From: Citrobacter sp. MGH106
GTDB taxonomy: Bacteria > Pseudomonadota > Gammaproteobacteria > Enterobacterales > Enterobacteriaceae
Direction of reading: 5' to 3'
Length of the DNA stretch: 64,000 nt
Assembly (NCBI RefSeq): GCF_001037495.1
Contig: NZ_KQ089822.1
Coordinates: forward strand, 4,111,938 to 4,175,937
In this document: positions 1-9,863 of the stretch, in pieces
Numbering within the stretch: position 1 is the stretch's first letter
Layout: every line of letters begins with the position of its first letter
Program-made: the position numbers and the translations under genes
The notes under the pieces: generated by a model
Told to the model about the DNA's origin: nothing
Seen by the model: only the letters and a program-made list of their open reading frames with translations
The model's database searches: none

Positions 1-845
<845 letters not shown>

Positions 846-858
846 CTAATAGTCTCTC

Positions 859-892
859 TCCTCCTCCGGCCTGCGGGTCGGAGGAGTTCATT
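859..892 (+). terminator. Terminator after actP
   Basis: GC-rich hairpin with arms CTCCTCC and GGAGGAG around a short GC loop, followed by TTCATTTT. It lies 14 bases after the actP stop and abuts the 3' end of the convergent lrgB-like gene, so it probably ends the acs-yjcH-actP transcript. Confidence 0.75.
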
Positions 893-897
893 TTCTC

Positions 898-1587
898 TCA
901 AAACATCAATGTAGCCACCAACGGTGCGACCAGAACCATCACCACACCGGAGAGCATCATCACCAGACTGGCGACAACCCCCTCCTGCTGACCAAGTTCA
1001 TAAGAGCGCGCCGTACCCGCACCGTGGGACGCCGCACCAAATCCCGCCCCTTTCGCCATACCTTCGCGAATAGAGAGCCGCAGAAACAGCACATCGCCGA
1101 CCGCCATACCGAACACGCCAGTAACTACTACGAACAACGCCACCAGATCCGGTTGACCGCCTAACGGCTCCGCCGCCGCCAGCGCAAACGGTGTGGTGAC
1201 AGAGCGTACTGCCAGACTGCGTTGGATCTCATCGGGTAACATGAACAGACGTGCCAGCCAGACGGAGCTGGTCACAGCCACCAGCGTTGCTGTGACAACA
1301 CCTGCTGTCAGAGACATCCAGTGGCGCTTAATCACCGCGAGATTATCGTAAACCGGAACGGCAAAAGCGATGGTCGCCGGGCCTAACAGCCACAGCAGCC
1401 AGTGAGATTCACCAATATAGTTTTGCCAGGAAATGTGGCCAAAAACCAGCATCAGTACCAACAGGGCCGGAGTAAGAACCAGCGGCATCAGCGGTAATTT
1501 ACGAAAGCGGCGATACAGACGCTTGTTGGCAAAATAGATACCTAGCGTTATCACCAGGCAAAGCACGCTTAACTGGAAGTTACTCAC
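898..1587 (-). CDS. LrgB/CidB family membrane protein
   Basis: 229-residue polytopic membrane protein of the LrgB (YohK/CidB) family. Visible family features are the segment SVTTPFALAAAEPLGG near residue 130 and the strongly conserved ASHGAGTARSYELG stretch near residue 185. LrgB acts with LrgA in the inner membrane. The pair was first described as holin/antiholin-like regulators of murein hydrolase; related Bacillus pairs act in pyruvate uptake. Its start overlaps the end of the lrgA-like gene by 8 bases, so the two are translationally coupled. E. coli K-12 has a paralogous pair, yohJ-yohK, elsewhere; this copy is not at the K-12 actP locus. Family assignment is firm; the transported compound is unknown. 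Confidence 0.88.
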   Translation of the reverse strand: MSNFQLSVLCLVITLGIYFANKRLYRRFRKLPLMPLVLTPALLVLMLVFGHISWQNYIGESHWLLWLLGPATIAFAVPVYDNLAVIKRHWMSLTAGVVTATLVAVTSSVWLARLFMLPDEIQRSLAVRSVTTPFALAAAEPLGGQPDLVALFVVVTGVFGMAVGDVLFLRLSIREGMAKGAGFGAASHGAGTARSYELGQQEGVVASLVMMLSGVVMVLVAPLVATLMF

Positions 1588-1990
1588 GGTTTAACCTGCT
1601 CATTTCATAGCGATACACTTTATCTACTACCCATGCGGTTGCACCAAGTACCATCAGCGTACTGATCGCAATAACAGCAAAAATGCGCCAACCATCGACC
1701 AGCAACAGTTGCGTATAGTTCACGACAGCCACAACAGCCGGAACAAAAAACAGCAGCATTTCAGCCAGTAACCAGCGGGCGCCTGCACGTATCCAGTTAA
1801 GTGGGATAACCCGGCAGACAATCAACGCCAACATCAAAATCATCCCTACCAGATTGGCAGGAAGCGGCAGGTGTAGCCAGGAGACAAGATATTGGGCAAA
1901 AACAAATAAACCTGCGTACAACAGTACCTGAACGGGTATCTGGAGTCGGTAAATAACGGCAGGCGTCACGCGGCTTATCGCCACAGCCAT
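1580..1990 (-). CDS. LrgA/CidA family membrane protein
   Basis: 136-residue protein with about four hydrophobic segments and the LrgA family core LHLPLPANLVGMILM (residues ~40-54). It is the first gene of the two-gene lrgA-lrgB operon, reading away from a divergent LysR gene 102 bases upstream. By family it forms the partner complex of LrgB. The classic CidR-cidAB arrangement in Gram-positives also has a LysR regulator divergent from the pair, and CidR responds to acetate metabolism. The position next to the acetate permease gene makes a role in acetate or pyruvate overflow plausible, but that is inference. Confidence 0.87.
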   Translation of the reverse strand: MAVAISRVTPAVIYRLQIPVQVLLYAGLFVFAQYLVSWLHLPLPANLVGMILMLALIVCRVIPLNWIRAGARWLLAEMLLFFVPAVVAVVNYTQLLLVDGWRIFAVIAISTLMVLGATAWVVDKVYRYEMSRLNRE

Positions 1991-2049
1991 GAGGGAATGT
2001 CCTTAAAAAATAGAGAGCGCCAGTATAGAGAGCCTCCCCCCAGGACTGA

Positions 2050-2066
2050 AATGAATTAAACTCATT
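2050..2066. promoter_or_regulatory. Candidate LysR-type operator (T-N11-A dyad)
   Basis: Inverted repeat AATGA-N7-TCATT in the 101-base gap between the divergent lrgA-like and LysR genes. It contains the T-N11-A core expected for LysR family operators and lies about 25 bases upstream of the regulator's start, as for an autoregulated LysR pair. Inferred from position and symmetry only. Confidence 0.5.
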
Positions 2067-2091
2067 GCAGGCATAGTCTTAAGGAATAATC

Positions 2092-2982
2092 ATGGATATC
2101 AGAACGCTGCGATATTTTGTTGAGGTAGTACGTCAGCAGAGTTTCACCCGCGCAGCGGAGAAGCTCTTTGTCACCCAACCCACCATCAGCAAAATGTTGA
2201 AGAACCTTGAAGACGAGCTTAATTGCACGCTGTTAATTCGTGACGGACGTCGGCTGTTGTTGACCGACACCGGACAGGTGGTGTTTGAGCGTGGTCTGGC
2301 GATCCTGGCCGAATTTCGGCAACTCGAAGCAGAACTCAGCGACATTAACCATCTCAATAAAGGGATCCTGCGACTCGGGATCCCCCCGATGGTCGGCATG
2401 CTTATGGCGGGGCCAATCAGCCTGTTTCGCCAGCGCTATCCCGGCGTGGAACTGAAGGTATCTGAATTTGGCGGCTTAACCGTCCAGCAGGCAGTGATGA
2501 ATGGCGATCTGGACGTGGCAATGACGGCGCTACCGGTCGAAGAAGAGAGCGGACTGGCAACCTTACCTCTTTTCAGCCACCCACTCTGCGTACTTGTGCC
2601 ACGATCCGGCCAGTGGACAACCTGCGATTCCATTTCACCCGAAGCACTGGCTGAGCATCCGTTACTGATCTACAACGAAGATTTTGCTCTCAGCCGTCAG
2701 CTACTTGAACTGTTTAATCAGCACAACGTTAAGCCGCGAATCGCGGTGCGTAGCGGGCAGTGGGACTTTCTGGCGGCGATGGTGCAAGCCGGGGTCGGGA
2801 TCGCTATTTTGCCAGAGCCGATCTGCCAGCGGCTGGATAAGCAGACGCTGCGCTGGATCCCGCTGGAAAGTAATTTACGCTGGCAGTTGGGCATGATTTG
2901 GCGTGAAGGCGTGTATCTGTCGCACAGCGCCCAGGCGTGGCTGAAATGTTGCGAAGGGTTTTGGTTAACGCAAGAGTCATAA
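2092..2982 (+). CDS. LysR family transcriptional regulator beside lrgAB
   Basis: 296-residue LysR regulator. The N-terminal winged helix-turn-helix is clear in residues 1-60 (FTRAAEKLFVTQPTISKMLK), followed by the linker helix and a two-lobed effector domain to about residue 290. It is transcribed divergently from the lrgA-lrgB pair, the usual arrangement for a LysR protein controlling its neighbour, and a T-N11-A dyad lies in the shared promoter region. Likely target: the lrgAB genes; likely effector: a small carboxylate such as acetate or pyruvate, by analogy with CidR. Effector and target are inferred, family is certain. Confidence 0.9.
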   Translation: MDIRTLRYFVEVVRQQSFTRAAEKLFVTQPTISKMLKNLEDELNCTLLIRDGRRLLLTDTGQVVFERGLAILAEFRQLEAELSDINHLNKGILRLGIPPMVGMLMAGPISLFRQRYPGVELKVSEFGGLTVQQAVMNGDLDVAMTALPVEEESGLATLPLFSHPLCVLVPRSGQWTTCDSISPEALAEHPLLIYNEDFALSRQLLELFNQHNVKPRIAVRSGQWDFLAAMVQAGVGIAILPEPICQRLDKQTLRWIPLESNLRWQLGMIWREGVYLSHSAQAWLKCCEGFWLTQES

Positions 2983-2984
2983 AT

Positions 2985-3070
2985 TGCCGGATGCGGCTTA
3001 ACGCCTTATCCGGCCTACATCAGTATTGCCGATTCGTAGGCCGGATAAGCGTAGCGCCATCAGGCACAAC
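2985..3070. repeat. REP/BIME pair between the LysR gene and yjcE
   Basis: Two inverted REP units: TGCCGGATGCGGCTTAACGC followed by CTTATCCGGCCTAC, then GTAGGCCGGATAAGC and GCGCCATCAGGCAC on the other side. It fills the gap between two convergent genes, so both mRNAs probably end in or next to these hairpins. Confidence 0.88.
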
Positions 3071-3073
3071 CGT

Positions 3074-4720
3074 TTATTGGTTCTCGATTAACAGCGCTTC
3101 CAGCAAATCCAGATCGTGCAGTAGCTTCTGCAACGTTTCATTGCTGATCTCACGCGTAGCACGCAGATGGTACAGCTCCGCCCGCTCTGAACGCAGTGCC
3201 GCCAGACGGAAGCGCCGTTCCAGGTTCTCTTCCTGCATGGAGCTTTCTACATCGTTTCGCCCATCGGCACGTCTACGCAAATTACCAATAACGCGGGAGC
3301 TCACCTCAGTCAGCAACTGATTATCAATATTCTCTTCGGTATCCGCAGCCAAACGCTCTTCCATTTTCTGGATGGCGACAATCGCCACTTCGGCCGTCGC
3401 CGCACGGGCAATGCGCTCTTCTTTCAGTTGCTGAGAGTGATCGGCCACTTCGAGATGTTGCAGCAGAATTGGCAGCATCACCACGCCAACAAACAGCGAG
3501 AACAGAATGACGCCGGCAGCAAGAAATACTAATTCATAACGCGCCGGGAAGCCGCTACCATCCGGGAGCAGTAACGGAATAGAGAGCACACCAGCCAGTG
3601 TGATTGCACCACGCACGCCGGCAAAGGACGCGATCAGGATTTCACGCGTCGTCCAGGAGCCAAACTCCATCGGCTTCTTCTTCAGGAAGCGCATGCTGAA
3701 TTTTTTCATCGTCCACAGCCAGCCAAAACGCACCAGCATCAGCGCGACATAAATCAGGACGATATCAGTAAACAACATCCAGGTTTCGACGTTTGGATCA
3801 GCTTCTGCCGCCACCAGCGACGATTCCAGGATTCCTGGCAACTGCAGCCCTAACAGCAGGAATACCATGCCGTTAAAGACGAACTCCAGCATTGCCCAGG
3901 TGCTGTTAGCACGTAAACGCATCGCCAGAGGCGCGCGCCGCATTACGCCAGAACGGGTAATCGTCATCCCGGCAGCGACCGCGGCAAGGATCCCGGATAC
4001 GCCAATGTGTTCAGCAATCAGGTAAGAAGCAAACGGCAGCAGGAACAGCAGGACGATTTGCGTTGCTGGCTCATCACCGCCCCAGCGGCTGAGAAAACGC
4101 AGAGAGCGGCCGTACAACCAACTGACAACAAAACCGGCCAGGATACCGCCAATCGCTACCTTGAAGAACTCAACCGTCGCACCGCCGACGGTAAACACCA
4201 TCGTACCCATCGCCACGGCGACGGCAAATTTCAGCGATACCAGGCCAGAAGCGTCGTTCATTAACGCTTCACCCTGCAGGATACCCATGATTTTCTTCGG
4301 TATACGCCCTTCACCGACAATGCCGGAAAGCGCGACGGCATCGGTTGGCGACAACACGGCAGCCAGTGCGAAAGCGGGGATCAGCGGAATCCCCGGCACC
4401 AGCCAGTAAATCATAAAACCAATCCCGATAACCGTGACCAGAACGAGCGCCAGAGCCAGGCCGAAGATCTCCCGACCGTGCTCGAGAAACTCACGCGTTG
4501 GCGTTTTCCAGCCGTCGGCAAACAGCAAAGGAGGGATGAACAGAACCAGAAACAGTTCGGGGTCGAACTCCACATGCAAACCAAACGTCGGCCATGCCAG
4601 CGAGGCGCCAATGGCGATCTGCATGAGAGGTAAAGGGACCTGGAAGGGCAATACGCGAGTTAATACCCCCGACAACGAGACCACAAGGGTCATGATAAGT
4701 ATGGTGAAGAAGATTTCCAT
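3074..4720 (-). CDS. yjcE: Predicted Na+/H+ antiporter YjcE
   Basis: 548-residue monovalent cation:proton antiporter of the CPA1 family, matching the ~549-residue E. coli YjcE. About twelve hydrophobic segments occupy residues 1-410; the conserved core LSPTDAVALSG and the NDASGLV motif are both visible around residues 130-165. The last ~120 residues are a charged, helical cytoplasmic tail. The open frame runs 43 codons further upstream, but MEIFFTILI is chosen because it gives the family length and starts the first membrane segment. It lies downstream of ghxP on the same strand, separated by a terminator, so it is probably its own transcript. Physiological ion not shown by sequence. Confidence 0.93.
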   Translation of the reverse strand: MEIFFTILIMTLVVSLSGVLTRVLPFQVPLPLMQIAIGASLAWPTFGLHVEFDPELFLVLFIPPLLFADGWKTPTREFLEHGREIFGLALALVLVTVIGIGFMIYWLVPGIPLIPAFALAAVLSPTDAVALSGIVGEGRIPKKIMGILQGEALMNDASGLVSLKFAVAVAMGTMVFTVGGATVEFFKVAIGGILAGFVVSWLYGRSLRFLSRWGGDEPATQIVLLFLLPFASYLIAEHIGVSGILAAVAAGMTITRSGVMRRAPLAMRLRANSTWAMLEFVFNGMVFLLLGLQLPGILESSLVAAEADPNVETWMLFTDIVLIYVALMLVRFGWLWTMKKFSMRFLKKKPMEFGSWTTREILIASFAGVRGAITLAGVLSIPLLLPDGSGFPARYELVFLAAGVILFSLFVGVVMLPILLQHLEVADHSQQLKEERIARAATAEVAIVAIQKMEERLAADTEENIDNQLLTEVSSRVIGNLRRRADGRNDVESSMQEENLERRFRLAALRSERAELYHLRATREISNETLQKLLHDLDLLEALLIENQ

Positions 4721-4821
4721 GCGTTCCCTGTTTGCGATGTTTCTTATGATATGTGACGAGAAGCGTCGTGCCTCAATTCTATCTACTTCAGAGTAACGCA
4801 AAAGACAACGAGATGTGTTCT

Positions 4822-4858
4822 GAAAATAAAAACGGGCGGCAAAAGCCACCCGTTTTCA
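4822..4858 (-). terminator. Terminator after ghxP
   Basis: Read on the minus strand: arms AAAACGGGTGGC and GCCGCCCGTTTT around a TTTT loop, then a T-rich tract. It sits about 20 bases after the ghxP stop, and the flanking A and T runs would let it work in both directions. Confidence 0.85.
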
Positions 4859-4878
4859 GGATCATCAGCGTATCAGGA

Positions 4879-6228
4879 TCAGATAGCCCAACCGCCTGCG
4901 TAGAAGACTACCAGCGCTACAGCAATCACCACGGTCCCAATGTTTAGCTTGCGCCATTCACCAGAAACGATACGACCAATAACCAGCGTGGCAAAGCCAA
5001 TCATAATGCCGGTAACGATGTTACAGGTCAGCACGATGAACACGGCTGTCACCAGACCCGCCATCGCATCAACAAAGTCAGCGAAGTCGATTTTCGCCAC
5101 ATTGCTCAGCATCAACAGACCGACGTACATCAGTGCTGGAGCCGTTGCATAAGCAGGAACAAGATAAGAGAGCGGAGAGAGGAACAGGATCAGCAGGAAT
5201 AAAACGCCGACGGTGATCGCCGTCAGACCAGTTTTACCGCCAGCCGCCGTACCTGCTGCGGATTCAATGTACACCGCCGCCGGTGCTGCGCCCACCAAAC
5301 CGGAGAACACGCTGCTCAGGGAGTCGGTGGTTAACGCTTTGCCACCATCAATAATCTGCCCGTCTTTGTCCAGCAGATTCGCCTGCCCGGCCACAGCACG
5401 GATAGTACCCGTCGCATCGAAGACTGCAGTCATCACCAGCGCCAGCACGCTCGGCAGGACGACAGGGTTCAGTGCGCCCATAATATCCAGGCTACCAATC
5501 AGCGAATTACCTTCAGCATCGCTCAGAGAAGGCATAGCGAAAATACCGGAAAAGTGTACGGTGGGGTCGAAAATCAGGCCGACCACGGAAATACCAATAA
5601 TGGTCAGTAAAATGCCGCCTGGTACTTTCAGTTTTTCAAGGCCAATAATCACCGCCAGACCAATCAGCGACATAATGACCGGGAAGGTATCGAAGTCACC
5701 CAGGGCAACCGGCAGACCATCCAGCGGATTCTTAATGACCAGACCAACACCGTTTGCCGCAATCAGCAGCAGGAACAGGCCGATACCAATACCGGTGCCG
5801 TGCGCAACACCTTGTGGCAGGTTGCGCAGGATCCAGCTACGAATACCGGTTGCAGAAATGATGGTAAACAGGACCCCCATCAGGAACACCGCACCCAGCG
5901 CGACAGGCACGCTGATATGCTGTCCCAGAACCAGGCTGAATGCAGTAAATGCCGTTAACGAAATGGCGCAGCCAATAGCCAGCGGCAGGTTTGCCCACAG
6001 GCCCATCACAATCGAACCAACCCCTGCCACCAGACAGGTCGCCACAAATACAGCAGCAGGCGGGAACCCGGCTTTACCCAGCATTCCTGGAACCACGATA
6101 ACAGAGTAGACCATCGCCAGGAACGTCGTTAATCCGGCAACGACTTCCTGACGGACGGTACTGCCACGGTGTGAAATTTTAAACCAGGCGTCGAGTGAAC
6201 CGCCGGTACGCGCTGAAGGCGTAGACAT
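4879..6228 (-). CDS. ghxP: Guanine/hypoxanthine permease GhxP
   Basis: 449-residue purine permease of the NCS2 family, AzgA subgroup, the same length as E. coli GhxP (YjcD) and nearly identical by eye. It carries out proton-coupled uptake of guanine and hypoxanthine. Features seen: the N-terminal segment [19 protein letters not shown] typical of this subgroup, and the [12 protein letters not shown] region near residue 290. The frame is open 17 codons further upstream, but [10 protein letters not shown] gives the family length. The upstream region holds four PurR-like boxes, implying repression when hypoxanthine or guanine is abundant. Confidence 0.95.
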   Translation of the reverse strand: MSTPSARTGGSLDAWFKISHRGSTVRQEVVAGLTTFLAMVYSVIVVPGMLGKAGFPPAAVFVATCLVAGVGSIVMGLWANLPLAIGCAISLTAFTAFSLVLGQHISVPVALGAVFLMGVLFTIISATGIRSWILRNLPQGVAHGTGIGIGLFLLLIAANGVGLVIKNPLDGLPVALGDFDTFPVIMSLIGLAVIIGLEKLKVPGGILLTIIGISVVGLIFDPTVHFSGIFAMPSLSDAEGNSLIGSLDIMGALNPVVLPSVLALVMTAVFDATGTIRAVAGQANLLDKDGQIIDGGKALTTDSLSSVFSGLVGAAPAAVYIESAAGTAAGGKTGLTAITVGVLFLLILFLSPLSYLVPAYATAPALMYVGLLMLSNVAKIDFADFVDAMAGLVTAVFIVLTCNIVTGIMIGFATLVIGRIVSGEWRKLNIGTVVIAVALVVFYAGGWAI

Positions 6229-6288
6229 AGAAAACATCCCCTGAGAGTTTATTTTTTCGTCCCTATGCGTGATGGACAATCCACTGCC

Positions 6289-6402
6289 TGCTAAACGTTT
6301 TCTCCATGTGCCAGGTTTGCGTCAATAGGGGTGTCGCAAAAAAGCAAACGTTTAGCTTCGCGCATAAAAAGACGGGTGGTAAAAAAAAGCAAACGATTAT
6401 CC
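6289..6402. promoter_or_regulatory. Cluster of PurR-like boxes upstream of ghxP
   Basis: Three copies of the palindromic purine repressor core lie in the first 175 bases before ghxP: GCTAAACGTTTTCT (from ~6291), AAGCAAACGTTTAGCT (from ~6342) and AAGCAAACGATTAT (from ~6387). The PurR consensus is ACGCAAACGTTTTCGT. The middle box keeps the full central AAACGTTT; the others are weaker. The best box is listed separately. Confidence 0.65.
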
Positions 6403-6485
6403 AGCGATCATACGACGGTTTTCAACTGAACTTTGCCAGTTTTTACTCATTTCTTCTTATAACGTACAAGAAATAGACAGTCGAT

Positions 6486-6501
6486 GCGCAAACGTTATCG
6501 T
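6486..6501. promoter_or_regulatory. Strong PurR box, far upstream of ghxP
   Basis: GCGCAAACGTTATCGT matches 14 of 16 positions of the PurR consensus ACGCAAACGTTTTCGT. It lies about 260 bases before the ghxP start and about 160 bases before the SraL RNA start, on the far side from the other three boxes. Confidence 0.7.
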
Positions 6502-6660
6502 CAATGCGCAATCTGGCAACAAATTTCGCTGAGTTGTCGCAACAATCGTTTTGTTTTGGACGCAAAGTTACGCAGAAAAATTGGTGGAGTTGTGGGAAAT
6601 TTTTAGGCGAAAAAACCCTCAATACACTGGCAAATACCCTGAACTGGCTTACAATTAACT

Positions 6661-6804
6661 TATCAACACAAGCCGGAACCTCCCCTAATGTGCTCGACTG
6701 AGGGGTGTTGATGTCGGGGGAAACCCTCCCGTGAACCAGCGGGATAGAGTGAAAGACAAAGACCGGAACCAAACTAAAGCGCCCTCTGTGGCGCTTTAGT
6801 TTTA
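6661..6804 (+). ncRNA. sraL: Small RNA SraL (RyjA)
   Basis: About 140-nt RNA gene between ghxP and soxR, convergent with soxR, the known position of SraL/RyjA in E. coli and Salmonella. The sequence begins ATCAACAC, which pairs with GTGTTGAT about 50 bases on. It ends in a perfect intrinsic terminator, AAAGCGCC-N6-GGCGCTTT followed by AGTTTT. A TACAAT -10 box at 6650-6655 supports a start near 6661. In Salmonella SraL is sigma-S dependent, represses the trigger factor mRNA and protects rho mRNA; that is family knowledge and not visible here. Ends are estimated to within about 3 bases. Confidence 0.88.
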
Positions 6805-6856
6805 TCCCCGTCATACTTCATGTTGTTTAAGGGATATGCCCATCGTATATTTCACA

Positions 6857-7315
6857 TCAATCATCTTCCAGCAATCGCGCCCCTGTCCCCTGCTCACCAA
6901 GCTGATCGCCTGGGTTACGCAACGGACAATCGCTGCGCGACAAACAACCACAACCAATGCAGCCGTCCAGCTCATCTCGTAACGCCACCAGGGTATGAAT
7001 GCGTCGATCCAGTTCCTCACGCCATTGCGACGAGAGTTGCTTCCACTCTTTCGCACTAAGCGAGTGCCCTTCTGGCAAGACACCGAACGCGTCGCCAATC
7101 GTCGCCAGCGGAATGCCTATGCGCTGAGCAATCTTGATAATCGCGACATAGCGCAGCACATCACGTTTATATCGACGCTGATTGCCGCTATTGCGCATGC
7201 TACTGATTAAGCCTTTGCTTTCATAGAAATGCAAAGTTGATACCGCCACACCGCTACGTTTTGCGACTTCACCAGGCGTTAGCAGAGCTTTTATGCGGGG
7301 TAATTTCTTTTCCAT
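6857..7315 (-). CDS. soxR: Redox-sensing activator SoxR
   Basis: 152-residue MerR family regulator (E. coli 154). The MerR helix-turn-helix is at residues 12-33 ([20 protein letters not shown]), then a long dimer helix, then the four cysteines of the [2Fe-2S] cluster in [12 protein letters not shown] near residues 119-130. When the cluster is oxidised by redox-cycling agents, the SoxR dimer untwists the soxS promoter. It is divergent from soxS with a perfect palindromic soxbox between them, so the same site serves autoregulation. Confidence 0.97.
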   Translation of the reverse strand: MEKKLPRIKALLTPGEVAKRSGVAVSTLHFYESKGLISSMRNSGNQRRYKRDVLRYVAIIKIAQRIGIPLATIGDAFGVLPEGHSLSAKEWKQLSSQWREELDRRIHTLVALRDELDGCIGCGCLSRSDCPLRNPGDQLGEQGTGARLLEDD

Positions 7316-7326
7316 AAATCGCTTTA

Positions 7327-7344
7327 CCTCAAGTTAACTTGAGG
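7327..7344. promoter_or_regulatory. SoxR binding site (soxbox) in the soxS promoter
   Basis: Perfect 18-bp palindrome CCTCAAGTTAACTTGAGG between soxR and soxS. It lies between a TTTACC -35 box and a TATACT -10 box with the overlong spacer typical of MerR family promoters. This is the known SoxR operator controlling soxS. Confidence 0.93.
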
Positions 7345-7401
7345 AATTATACTCGCCCACAGACAAAACGACGAATCGAACACTGAGCAAGAGGCAACTA
7401 T

Positions 7402-7725
7402 ATGTCCCATCAGCAAATTATTCAGACCCTTATTGAATGGATTGATGAACATATCGACCAACCGCTGAATATTGAGGTGGTCGCGAAAAAATCAGGCTAT
7501 TCGAAGTGGTATTTACAGCGGATGTTCCGCACGGTGATGCGTCAGACGCTGGGCGACTATATCCGTCAGCGTCGACTTCTGCTGGCCGCAGTCGAGTTGC
7601 GTAACACCGAGCGGCCTATTTTTGATATCGCGATGGATCTGGGTTATGTATCGCAACAAACGTTCTCACGCGTGTTCCGCCGCGAGTTTGATCGTACTCC
7701 CAGCGACTACCGTCATCGCCTGTAA
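7402..7725 (+). CDS. soxS: Oxidative stress activator SoxS
   Basis: 107-residue AraC/XylS family protein made of only the two helix-turn-helix DNA-binding domain, as in E. coli. The first HTH (VVAKKSGYSKWYLQRMFRTV) is at residues 27-46; the second (IFDIAMDLGYVSQQTFSRVF) is at residues 73-92. It activates the superoxide and redox-drug regulon by binding soxbox/marbox sites with RNA polymerase. Its level is set by transcription from the SoxR-controlled promoter just upstream. The stop lies 2 bases from the end of the convergent pdeC gene. Confidence 0.97.
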   Translation: MSHQQIIQTLIEWIDEHIDQPLNIEVVAKKSGYSKWYLQRMFRTVMRQTLGDYIRQRRLLLAAVELRNTERPIFDIAMDLGYVSQQTFSRVFRREFDRTPSDYRHRL

Positions 7726-7727
7726 GA

Positions 7728-9314
7728 TTATTGCCCGCTTTGCGACAGTATGGCGGGCGATCGCTGGAGCCAGTGCATGAATTCCTGTGGCGGCAACGCC
7801 TTCGCGAAGTACCATCCCTGACAGTACTGTACGCCGCGCTCCAGCAGCCACTTGATCTGCTCCGACGTTTCTACACCTTCTGCAATAGTTTTCAGATGTA
7901 AACTTTGCGCCATCTCGATGATATGTTCCGCAATCAGGTGGCTGGTGCTATTGGTGGCTAGCGTACTGATAAAAGATTTATCGATCTTCAGAATATCAAC
8001 ATTCAATGAAGACAGGTTATGCAGGTTGGAATACCCCGTACCAAAATCATCAAACGCGACTTCATAACCCGCCTGACGAAATGCCTGGATGACCGGGGTC
8101 ATTTTATGCACATCAATAAATCCGCGTTCAGTCACCTCAACTTTAATCTGCTGCGCTTGCACCGAATACTCGCGTGTTTTATCGGCAATTAAGGCAATCA
8201 GTCGGGATGAATGAAAATCAGAAGCGGAAAGGTTTATTGAGATATAAAGCTGAGGGTGCGCCGATAAAAAATAGCCCAGATCGTTGAACACTTCTTCCAC
8301 CACGTAATCCGTGATCTTCTCTATCATTCCCTCTTTTTCTGCCAGCGGAATAAATTCTGTCGGACTCATTACTTCACCTTTTCCGCCAGGCCAGCGCAGC
8401 AAAGCTTCGGCCCCGACGCATTTACCATTTTTGATATCAATGATTGGCTGATAATGCAGACAAAGCTGACGTTTTTTGATCGCGCGTTTTAACAGGCGGC
8501 GGGGAGAGTAGTATTGCTGACGCGTACGCCACCACATTAACAGTATCAGAATGCTGCTAATTGCCCCGAAGGGAAGTGTTAACGCAGCTTCATGATAGAA
8601 ATTTTGAATTACGCGATCGCCTGTCGTCGACACAATAATCGCAATTGGCCGCTTTTCAGAACGAACGATGGTATAGAAGCGATTACCTTGCTGGAACGTA
8701 GAGGCTGCGCCGCGCACCAACGGCAATAATTGCGCAACGTTTACCCCTTCACTTGCAGAGAAGAAGGAATCCGTAACCGTATCATATACTCCCCAGGCCA
8801 GACCTGGATCGTCTGACATTACCTCGCTGTAAGATAATGGATTGATAACGACAACGTAGTTTCCCCTTTGCATATACGTCATTCTGTAGCCGGAGAAAAA
8901 AGGCGTATCGCGATAGTAATAGATGGAGATGTCCGGTGTACGCTTATAGTCAGCGGTCGGCATAATATACGAGGCAGGGGGTACTAACGATGTAGAGCAC
9001 AAAAAACGATCAGCCTGCGCATAAATTAGCTCACTGATATATAAGCGACCGCGAATAATATTCAGCATGCTTTTCTGATGTTCAGGGGTACACATCTTCC
9101 CTTGATACAGTTGGGCCATATCGCGAGCTAAATCAGCCTGCTGGATCACCAGTTCCGTTTTATTTAACACCAGTTGAGCAAAAGAGCGGAGTTGATTGCG
9201 GGTTTCGGACATTGCCCTCAAGTGAGCAAACCATAACGCCAGTACCACGGGGAGCATTACCACCATGAACGTTCCGAGTAGCCTCAGCGTCTTGCGTCGC
9301 GCACTGTGAGTCAT
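7728..9314 (-). CDS. pdeC: Cyclic-di-GMP phosphodiesterase PdeC
   Basis: 528-residue membrane-bound phosphodiesterase that degrades c-di-GMP. An N-terminal membrane helix (residues ~10-30) and a second near residue 235 bracket a periplasmic CSS domain with the FLCSTSLV motif near residue 105, where the CSS cysteines control activity through DsbA/DsbB redox state. The cytoplasmic EAL domain starts near residue 265; AEALLRW, DDFGTG and the IAEGVET motif are all present, so it should be active. It ends 2 bases from soxS. The E. coli counterpart is yjcC at the same locus. Confidence 0.94.
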   Translation of the reverse strand: MTHSARRKTLRLLGTFMVVMLPVVLALWFAHLRAMSETRNQLRSFAQLVLNKTELVIQQADLARDMAQLYQGKMCTPEHQKSMLNIIRGRLYISELIYAQADRFLCSTSLVPPASYIMPTADYKRTPDISIYYYRDTPFFSGYRMTYMQRGNYVVVINPLSYSEVMSDDPGLAWGVYDTVTDSFFSASEGVNVAQLLPLVRGAASTFQQGNRFYTIVRSEKRPIAIIVSTTGDRVIQNFYHEAALTLPFGAISSILILLMWWRTRQQYYSPRRLLKRAIKKRQLCLHYQPIIDIKNGKCVGAEALLRWPGGKGEVMSPTEFIPLAEKEGMIEKITDYVVEEVFNDLGYFLSAHPQLYISINLSASDFHSSRLIALIADKTREYSVQAQQIKVEVTERGFIDVHKMTPVIQAFRQAGYEVAFDDFGTGYSNLHNLSSLNVDILKIDKSFISTLATNSTSHLIAEHIIEMAQSLHLKTIAEGVETSEQIKWLLERGVQYCQGWYFAKALPPQEFMHWLQRSPAILSQSGQ

Positions 9315-9863
9315 GTCAGCCCTATTTCCCTGTATCGTATATGCCAGTACCCATCAAGGCAGGATGCTATAAACACCAGCTAGCTAAGTTGCATGAATCT
9401 ATCAGTATTAGCAACAGACTTCTCTATGTAAAAGTCTGATATTAGTTGATGATGATATTATTTTTCCGTAAGCCAAACTTAGAGTTTAGCTTATTCAGGA
9501 ACAACATTATCCAGAAGTCGTAATGTTTTATGGGCGTAATACTGGCTGCATAAAAAAAACACATTAAAAAATTTAAAGATTAATTTAGGATAAAGATAAC
9601 AGGCAGTATGAATGCATCTTATATTGTGAATACTTTATTATCTGCTCGCTCTCAATATAACCACAATTTTAGCATGGCTATAAGCCGACAAAAATAGCGT
9701 TCAACACTGGTGAACAAACGAGCATATGTGATATAGTTCACAAAAATCATGTAACAGAAACAACGTTTCATTCATGTAAATGCCCGTCGATAGCCAGAGA
9801 GCCACACCCCCTGTGAATCCCCCCGCGCTGTCCTGGGCATCAGATTTTCTGAGGACATTTTTC
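9315..9863. other. Long AT-rich gap between pdeC and yjcB
   Basis: About 550 bases without a recognisable gene. It must hold the pdeC promoter (left) and the yjcB promoter (right). One clear imperfect inverted repeat, CAGACTT-N10-AAGTCTG at 9415-9438, is not followed by a T-run and is not an obvious terminator. No known small RNA, repeat or operator is recognised. Confidence 0.5.

Noticed and set aside
5213-6109. 298-codon plus-strand open frame opposite ghxP
   Set aside because: An antisense shadow of ghxP; Pro/Ile/Thr-rich low-complexity composition and no family match.
6443-6814. 123-codon minus-strand frame over the SraL region
   Set aside because: It runs antisense through SraL and its terminator and has no protein signature; the RNA gene explains the region.
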